A stretch of DNA of 64,000 bases from Amblyomma americanum (Eukaryota > Arthropoda > Arachnida > Ixodida > Ixodidae): contig NC_135500.1 in assembly GCF_052857255.1 (NCBI RefSeq), positions 161,275,189 to 161,339,188 on the forward strand. The letters run 5' to 3'. Position numbers and translations under genes: made by a program. How positions within the stretch are numbered: position 1 is the stretch's first letter; every line of letters starts with the position of its first letter. Positions 56,936 through 64,000 of this stretch are shown in pieces. Under the pieces are notes generated by a model that worked only from the letters and a program-made list of their open reading frames with translations, was not told the DNA's origin and made no database searches.

Positions 56936-58307
56936 TTTAATGTTTTTTAATCGTTCAAGGTCTTGGCTTCGCCTTTAAATCTTTGGTCGCAAAATAGAGC
57001 TTTCGCTCTAAAAAACAAAAATAAAAACAAGCGATTTAAAATTTTGTAAACCCGGCGGCCTGCACAAACTCACCAGATTCACAGTTGAAATCGCAACAAC
57101 AGGTTTCACCGGCTGCTTACCAACTAAAATAGAGCAAGAATGCCGCTGAGAGCGTTTGGTTCTGAAAATGTTGCGTACAACATAGACAATCAGAGTGTGT
57201 GCACAATGCTAGGTGAAAAATTCAGACCTCATTTTTGTTTCTAGCCTTTCTCTCTGTTGTCGGTTTTGCACTGTTCTAAATATGAGACTCTTTGCATTGT
57301 TGTTCTTGCTAGTCGCGTACAATTCCCTGTGTTTCGACCTAGTTACCCATTCAAAGCATCCGTTGCTCCTCTCTTCGTGTCGCAGTGCTAAGTGTCCTTC
57401 ACTTTTAAGAATTTTGGTGGTTTATAAACGCTTTCTTTTTTTGTGAAATTACGTACTTATTTTGACGTGATGCTAACCTATGAATATAACCTGACTGAGT
57501 TTACGCCTGTAACCCTCAGCATTCAATTTGCACCTGTAGCTTCCGCGTTTTTTTTCTAATTGCTCTGCTTTAAATCCGCCCTTTGTTACTTGACTGCAAT
57601 GCTTCATCGCCTTTTCAGAGATACGTAAACACTTTGTCTTGAAGAAGAGAATCAAAATAGATGAAGAAAAATGCTGCAACTCTACTTAAAAACAACTTTA
57701 CGAATAGCCTTTTTTTTTTAATTTGTATGAGATTCGATGACGCCTGACCGTTGGGAACTGTATACTGCCTTTGAAAACGCCTGAAATACTGCTGTTATGA
57801 AAGAAAAACTGCAGATCACAGATGAAAAGATATAATGATGGTTTTCGGGTGTACATTACTTATTAAGCTGAGATGTGAATGGCTGTGTGATAGACATAAA
57901 AGTCAGAATTTCTAACTAGACATGGTTGCACTCGGCATGGAAGAAGCAGGGCACTCTTGAACTGCCAATTTTGTTTTCCTAACTTCAAAATTCCAGAGGC
58001 GTCTCTGTAGCCTCCAGAGCGAATATCGGTTTTTGAGTTGTTTTTATGCAGAGCGCCCGAAAATAGGACGAATGCGCCGAGGGAGTTAACGAACTCTCTC
58101 AGTCACTTCAACGTACCCTAACTGCAGAATCCCCTTAACGCCATAATTTGTCTTTTCATCTCAGCTAACAGTGTCAATAACACTAGAGAATGAAAATTTT
58201 TAAAAGACATCAGTGTAGTATTTTTCGCCACCACCCCTGTTTTATTACTCACTTAAACTGTTTGAAGTTCTCTCCTTCAATTTAACCGCCATGAAAAGAA
58301 CCCCTTT
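56936..58307. other. Unassigned stretch
   Basis: No gene or repeat recognised. Confidence 0.5.
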
Positions 58308-58327
58308 CCCCCCCCCCCCCCCCCCCC
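58308..58327 (+). repeat. Poly-C run of 20
   Basis: Twenty consecutive C (20 G on the minus strand). Long G runs can form quadruplex structures; the exact length may be a sequencing estimate. Confidence 0.85.
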
Positions 58328-58811
58328 AGTTGTTAAACCGCATTGAAGACGAGAGGGATTTTTTAAGAAATATGCTCGCCGTTATCGCTTTTATTCGCTG
58401 CTCACAGCGCGAAAAATACAGCTATAATAAATAGAATAACCGGCATGCTTCCTCCTGAAGAAAATTTAATAAAAGAACACCTGCTGAAAGCCGACGTCTA
58501 GAGTAAATGAAGGTCCAAAATACAGCTTTCTCAGAATGATATTGATGAAGCTTTAGCATCAGCGGCTGGTGAAAAAAAATTATCTGCAGTTTAACTACGG
58601 CTGAACCTAGTAGAGACCGAAAGATGTGGTGTATCGGGCAAGTAGATGCGGCTTGGCGTCTGTAACGTTGAGTGCGTTCCGCAAACTGGATAGCCAGCGC
58701 GCCCACCCTGACACGCTGGCAGGTGGCAGATAAATTAATGGTTCATCACGAAAGGTTGGTCAGCGAATGGACGCAGCGGCCTACTCTACCGTCCCTTACC
58801 GGAGAATTGAA
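58328..58811. other. Unassigned stretch
   Basis: No gene recognised. Confidence 0.5.
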
Positions 58812-58836
58812 AGGTCAAAGGTCAAAAATCAAGGTC
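58812..58836 (+). promoter_or_regulatory. AGGTCA half-site cluster (DR1-like)
   Basis: AGGTCAAAGGTCA (58812-58824) is a perfect direct repeat of the nuclear-receptor half-site with one-base spacing, and a third AGGTCA follows within about 15 bases (from about 58831). DR1 sites bind RXR/USP- or HNF4-type receptors. It may equally be a decayed short tandem repeat. Confidence 0.3.
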
Positions 58837-59689
58837 AAAGTTGAAGTGGTGCGGCACCATGGTGGACCACATATGGTAAGGCGTATAGCCACACTAGACC
58901 TCTGGCTCACTTGAAGGTCAACCTTCACTGCACGGTGAAATCGGCTTTACCTTGTGCAATGAAGATAGAGCCTAAAAAAATGAGGGGGAAATACGAGGCC
59001 ATTGACTACGCCTGGTCGACCCGACGATCAGACGAGAGGCAGGATATGGCAAGAGAAAAAGTTAGTGAACAGAAGGAAAGACGCTAAAACGAAAGGACAA
59101 AGATATGAAGGAAAACTGGCTAAAGGGAACATATAAATGACAATAGTTCAGACCATCCGAGCCACGAAGGGAAATCCTGGAAAATTGTTTGCGTCCGCCT
59201 ATGAACGGGCTCACCAAACCCCGGCCGCTGACGGCACACGAGAGATAGGAGGAGCTGTACTACGTTTTTCCGACAGCCTCAATTTCCTGCGGGTCCTTCG
59301 CCTTACGTTTGACGAACGGCAGTCTCCGAGATCAAATTATACCAGCCAAATTCTGCATGAGCATTGAGTGTAATGTCTAAGTCATGACGACATTCGGAAG
59401 TTTCCTCTTCCTAATTGATCCGGTAGCCACCTCCCTACACACATCTTCATCCGCTTCAAGTTTATGGTATCTCATAATTAGGATGGATTTTCCATAATAA
59501 TTTTTCCACCGCGCAATGCAAAGGCGAGCCACTTTTTTTTATTGCAATGAGAACTTGCATAGATGAAAAAAAGAGCGTTTGTAAAAGCCTCTTAAGATTG
59601 TAGTTTGATTGGGGGATGAGAGCCCCCCCTCTCTGACGCTCTCTTATTTGCTTCATGTGTAGGCGTGACAGTGAGTATCAAGGATCAAA
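58837..59689. other. Unassigned stretch
   Basis: No gene or repeat recognised before the microsatellites. Confidence 0.5.
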
Positions 59690-59694
59690 TATAC

Positions 59695-59757
<63 letters not shown>
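59690..59757. repeat. (AT)n microsatellite
   Basis: About 68 bases of almost pure TA/AT repeat, with a CATATG interruption near its start. Confidence 0.95.
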
Positions 59758-59759
<2 letters not shown>

Positions 59760-59778
59760 TGCGTGTATGTGTGCGTGT

Positions 59779-60098
<320 letters not shown>

Positions 60099-60118
60099 GC
60101 GTGTGTGTGCGCGCGCGC

Positions 60119-60281
60119 ATCCTTCTTCACCTGACAAATACTCATAAAAGACCAAGCGCTCTCAAATAAAGTAAACATGTCGTAAGGAGCAAAGAAATGA
60201 AATGAGTAATTGTAAATAAATACTTATATTTCACTGCCAATACTTTCTTCGGCACATACATATATTCTTTGAACAAGTAGC
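60119..60281. other. Gap after the microsatellite
   Basis: No feature recognised. Confidence 0.4.
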
Positions 60282-60375
60282 CGCCTCCGTGGCTCAGTAG
60301 TTGTGGTGCTTGGCTGTTAAAACAAAAGACGCTGCTTCGATCCTGGCCGCGGTTGTTGCATTTAGGTAAAATGAT
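60282..60375 (+). mobile_element. SINE head, plus strand, truncated
   Basis: GCCTCCGTGGCTCAGTAGTT then GTGGTGCTTGGCTGTTAAAA, then GCTTCGATCCTGGCCGCGGT and TGTTGCATTTAGGTAAAATG. A box intact, B box altered (GCTTCGATCC). Same head type as 33443 and 40938. The body is missing after about 60375. Confidence 0.7.
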
Positions 60376-61719
60376 TCGTTTGGCGTCCTAACAAAACATT
60401 TGATGTTCGCAAAACTGTGATCGCTTATTAGTGCACTATATACAGGAGGAACACACTAAAAATAAAACTATCAAAAGAGGAACAAAAAATATTTACAGGT
60501 TACTGTCGAACGTCCTGGCAAAAGCGGCAATGAATAAATACCTACTGCCGTAGCGCACGCGCAAAATATACACGGATACGGTTGCGCTTCATTTTAAACA
60601 ATTAGCTTGCATGACCAAGCAAATGACCAATTTATAGGCTATACCTCTTCTTAAGGTATTTGTACCTTGTAGTTTTTAGAAAATTCCAGTGAAGCCTAAA
60701 TAATTTTCTTCAAAAGCACCTTGGCGCGCCAGGATTGAGACCGTGTACTAAGTATTGCTCGTGAGGCCATATTACTTGTCACGTTCGGTATGCTTTAACA
60801 TTGAAAAATTTGCTACTAGTTAAAATACAGTTTGCTCTGAAATATTTAGGGCCGTGCCGGGCCTGTAATTACTGATTTTGAAATCGGTCTTGCGAAAGAA
60901 GCCCAAGCATGATCGGGATCACTGACTGCCCAAAAAAATCCCCTCTTCAAGCAAAGGCGAAGTGATTTGCATCGCTTGAGATGGTCAAAATATATCTTTG
61001 TGATAGAGCAGAACACAGAGAAGAACAGTGACGCTTGTCGAATTAAGCCCAAAAGATGAGCGGGTTTTTGTAGGCTTATGGTCAAAAAATAGCGCGAAGG
61101 GAACATGAAAGAGAGTTAGCGCTTGTCTGGGTCGTCGTGCCCGTCCTTCCGGTTCACTTCATGAACGTACACCAAATCATACGGCTACTGACAGGAGCCT
61201 ACTTTTTTATTGTTTTTTAATATGCTACGTATAAATGACGTACTTCATTAACAAACATCAGTTGCGAGTTGGTGCTTCTTTTCGTCGTACTGTCCGTTCT
61301 TCATGTTCCTTTCACAATTTTTTCACACATGGACGCTGGTCGACCCTTGTGAATGTGACTTCCTTTGAAAGGAGGCCTCACAAAAATGGACTGGCATGTT
61401 TCGCCTGCTCACTTGCTCTCCCTACACGCCGAAATGGGTGCCTTGGGGGCACCGTGCGTCATAACTCTGCTATGTGCCAAAGCACCCTGCGCGGTGCGGC
61501 GCAGGCTGTTTCTATCTGTAAATATATTCACTGTTTGTATTATACGCCTTCACTTACAATATTTACCCCAAAACTTCGTATAAAGTAAATTTCACAGCCT
61601 GACAACCGGGGCAAGCGGGGATTGGCACCACAAACGCACCTCGTTCTCCTCACCTCACTTTGTTTGTTCTCTTCGCGTTCCAAACACGAGAGAAACATGT
61701 GGCCCACGTGTGTGACGAT
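60376..61719. other. Unassigned stretch
   Basis: No gene or repeat recognised. A 117-codon plus frame (61235-61588) has no support. Confidence 0.45.
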
Positions 61720-62403
61720 GGATTGATTTAATGGCTGCTTGCCTAGCATGAGCGCTCCTGCCCGCGCCTCTGCCCGCTTCGTCTTCTCCTAGCCCGTCAC
61801 ATGACCCGAGACCATCGAGCAATCGCCTGATCGCTCGATCTAGAAGAATGGTAGTGACGATCAAACGCAGGAACCTAAGATGCGCGTGAAAGAAGGGATG
61901 AACAAAGAGAAGGTGAAGGGTTTGCCGTCACGATGAAAGAGATCAGCAGATGATGATCGCGTGAGTGCTGGTCTTGGAAGCTTCCGGGCCACAGGTCACC
62001 TCGAGCCGACGACCGAGGTACATTTGCGTACCAAACGTCAAGGCAAAGTGATGTGCTTTCACGTCTCGGGCAGGTCGGGTCGTAACTTCTGGTCACCAGG
62101 ATCAGGTCATCGTGTCTTGTGGTTGGGGTGGAAGACGAGGATAGGGCGAACGGCGAGGTCGGTTCATGTCGTACAGGTTGGGGCACTTTAGAATTGTGCG
62201 GACCAAGAATTCAAATCCGGAGACCAAAGTAGCCGCTGCACGCCGAAGCTCCAGGACCAGGATAGCAAAGATAACCAGGCAGCTCCACCGATTACAGCGG
62301 GACGGCAAGCCGATGAAGACAGGACTTCATGACAGATAGCGATGAAATGGTTTAATAGCTGCGGGCCTAACACGAGTGCTACGTTGTCTTCTAGTCCGTC
62401 ACA
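61720..62403 (-). mobile_element. Possible miniature LTR element (TRIM-like), minus strand
   Basis: Two direct repeats on the minus strand. The one starting at 62403 reads TGTGACGGACTAGAAGACA, then CTCGTGTTAGGCCCGCAGCT, then ATTAAACCATTTCATCG. The one starting at 61803 reads TGTGACGGGCTAGGAGAAGA, then GCTCATGCTAGGCAAGCAGC, then CATTAAATCAATCCATCGTC. They are about 65-85 bases long and 600 bases apart start to start. The roughly 500 bases between are GC-rich and encode no gag or pol. TG starts and a TCACA end near the inner repeat suit LTRs, but no target-site duplication, primer site or purine tract is clear. Confidence 0.4.
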
Positions 62404-63714
62404 ATATTTAAGTGATTAAAACATTCGGGGAATTAATAAGGCTTGCTTGTTTCCGGACTCGCTCGAAAACACCCCTTGAAATACCACAGCAGATATTAAT
62501 ATAATGGCGCGATTGTGGATTGTGCAAGTCGCACCAATGGTCTCTTTAAATATGGCTTTGGATTGAGAATTTTACATGAAAAAGGAAAAAAAACGCGAGA
62601 ACTATATTATTATTTATAATTTCAGAAAGAACGTGGCCCCAAGTCCAGCTTTTCTTGACAAATACTTTCAATATTGGAAAGTTGGAAGGTACTGTTATGA
62701 GGATATTAAATATAATGGTCAATTCTTCTGAAGCGTCGCAAAATTTTTCTCTGAACGTTTTTCCATCGCTTGCATCGAGTAATTATGTCTCGGATTGAAA
62801 ACGAATAGCAAACGTTTCTGACGATAGCAAGAATGTTAATAGCAAAAAAAATTCAAACCTGCCGAGCTCAGATCTGCAGATATATTGATTGTTGTTGGGA
62901 AGTCTTTGAAATAGACGAAAAAACTGCGTTCATAAATTTTTTCTCCTTGAAAATTGGTTTTGGCCAGAATTGCTAGATATCTTTTAGCCACATCCTTGGT
63001 AAGAACTTAAAATAATAACGAAAATGACACCTCCGGACATGCGTTGCAATATACCCTTAATCTGGGACGCAGACTAGTGCAGGCGAGATAGAATACATAC
63101 GCCGGCAACTTCCCAAGGTAACCAAGAGGAGCTCGCCAACATTTTCTCCCCCAGAGAGATAATATATAGGTTTGTTGTAGGAAACTATTAGACATAAGAA
63201 CGTATGCGAATGCAGAATCTGGGACATATGGGCTGTTGAAATCGATTTCCGACAACGTCGTATCCGGGCCAGCCTTTTCCAATCTCGTTCGGTGGGGCTG
63301 GTCCTGCCAGGATTTTTGATTTGCGCCCATAAATCATACCTCTCCTCTTGCCCCAAACAGCCATGTTTCTACCCAGCTCTCTTATCACCGGCGCATTTTT
63401 GCTGAAGTATTTCATGTCCTTCCTCTCGTTCTACCGTCTCAGAACAGATTTGAGACACGTATAAGTTGTTTGCTGTCTCAGCGGACATGAATCAGATGCG
63501 TTGACCTTCGCTACCAACTACTTGTCCCTGTTTTTTGATGTAAGCATGCTTCCATATTTCACTACAAAACTGGTCCAACAATGTCTCGGTCAGCAAGAAA
63601 AATAAAATGCGCAGTGAAAAAAAACGGTGAGTTTTTGTCTTCGGTGAAATGGCTGTGCACAATATTTTTATATTTCTTAAACCATTGGCCGGTTTTTTCA
63701 TTCTGCTTAAGCAG
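62404..63714. other. Unassigned stretch
   Basis: No gene or repeat recognised. Overlapping minus-strand frames at 63007-63415 look like chance. Confidence 0.45.
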
Positions 63715-63881
63715 GTGCGGTGACTGGCTGAAGGATGTGCAAACCGCCGGTGTTCTTCCTTCCAGGCTTTCAATGAATCAGGCATGCAGTGTTGAATGCC
63801 GCAGAGCATGTTATTTTTCTCGTCGAGAATATCTGATACGGCGCATTATTCAGCGCTCACAGTTATCAATACTGTATGCAG
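63715..63881 (+). CDS. Candidate internal exon, TSP1-like cysteine pattern
   Basis: A T-rich tract and AGCAG (ending 63714) form a good acceptor, and CAG|GTAATG at 63881/63882 a good donor, so the exon is 167 bases (entering phase 2, leaving phase 1). The frame between is open and reads CGDWLKDVQTAGVLPSRLSM, NQACSVECRRACYFSRRE, YLIRRIIQRSQLSILYA. The QAC-x3-C-x3-C-x2-S spacing resembles the end of one thrombospondin type-1 module and the start of the next in THSD7-type membrane proteins, but the expected Trp residues after the last Cys are missing, so the family call is weak. It could belong to the same gene as the exon at 46658; nothing here proves that. Confidence 0.35.
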
Positions 63882-64000
63882 GTAATGTTTCGAAACTGTA
63901 TTAAGAGCATTGATCGTTGCCCTAATAGAAGTAAGAATAAGAAACACGTAGCAGATTCTGCAACTAGTTCAGGGTTCTAAAGTCATCTTACGACTGAGTC
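63882..64000. other. End of window, presumed intron
   Basis: Sequence after the donor of the candidate exon; nothing else recognised. Confidence 0.35.

Overview
This window looks like non-coding, repeat-rich nuclear DNA from a chelicerate, most probably a hard tick (Ixodida). That is an inference from the repeats: tRNA-headed SINEs of the kind known from ticks (Ruka-like), a Penelope-like element with a GIY-YIG domain, RTE-type LINE 3' ends with TGA-rich tails, and Ty3-like gag/protease and LTR remnants. Base composition is mixed. There are no operons, no bacterial gene packing, no rRNA, no intact tRNA gene and no CRISPR array. Most open reading frames are short chance frames or frames through repeats.

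Layout. 1-760 is unique-looking. 785-3530 is a broken LTR retrotransposon: frameshifted gag with a CCHC knuckle, an aspartic protease frame, no reverse transcriptase, and related flanking repeats. 3.5-11.6 kb is mostly unassigned, with one shared dispersed repeat (6.6 kb) and one SINE head (9.8 kb). 11641-11950 is a foldback element. 12606-14228 is the best-preserved insertion: a 5'-truncated Penelope-like element with an inverted copy of its own 3' end and a 14-bp target-site duplication. 14.2-28.0 kb holds a head-to-head SINE pair (17.6 kb), a GC-rich patch (19.7-20.1 kb), a faint gag-like remnant (25.9-26.1 kb) and little else. 28002-30230 is a decayed minus-strand LINE, followed by a clean solo LTR (30453-30821, ACGT duplication).

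32.3-34.3 kb is a SINE cluster, including an inverted pair. A 184-bp sequence occurs twice in direct orientation at 35.4 and 36.6 kb, with a short third match between them. Further SINE or LINE pieces lie at 40.9, 41.4, 42.5, 50.1, 52.7, 54.9, 56.7, 56.8 and 60.3 kb. A 310-bp uninterrupted (TG)n tract is at 59.8-60.1 kb, and a pair of minus-strand direct repeats at 61.7-62.4 kb may be a miniature LTR element.

Host genes. The two best candidates are plus-strand exons with matching splice signals: 46658-46868 (start codon, signal-peptide-like N-terminus, GTAAGT donor) and 63715-63881 (CAG acceptor, open frame with a cysteine pattern, GTAATG donor). They may belong to one or two genes with very large introns, but the sequence alone cannot prove it. 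A few other small frames with hydrophobic N-termini are listed at low confidence. I found no convincing new multi-gene system. The most unusual structures are the Penelope-like insertion, the LINE copy with a duplicated reverse-transcriptase motif, and the two back-to-back SINE arrangements.
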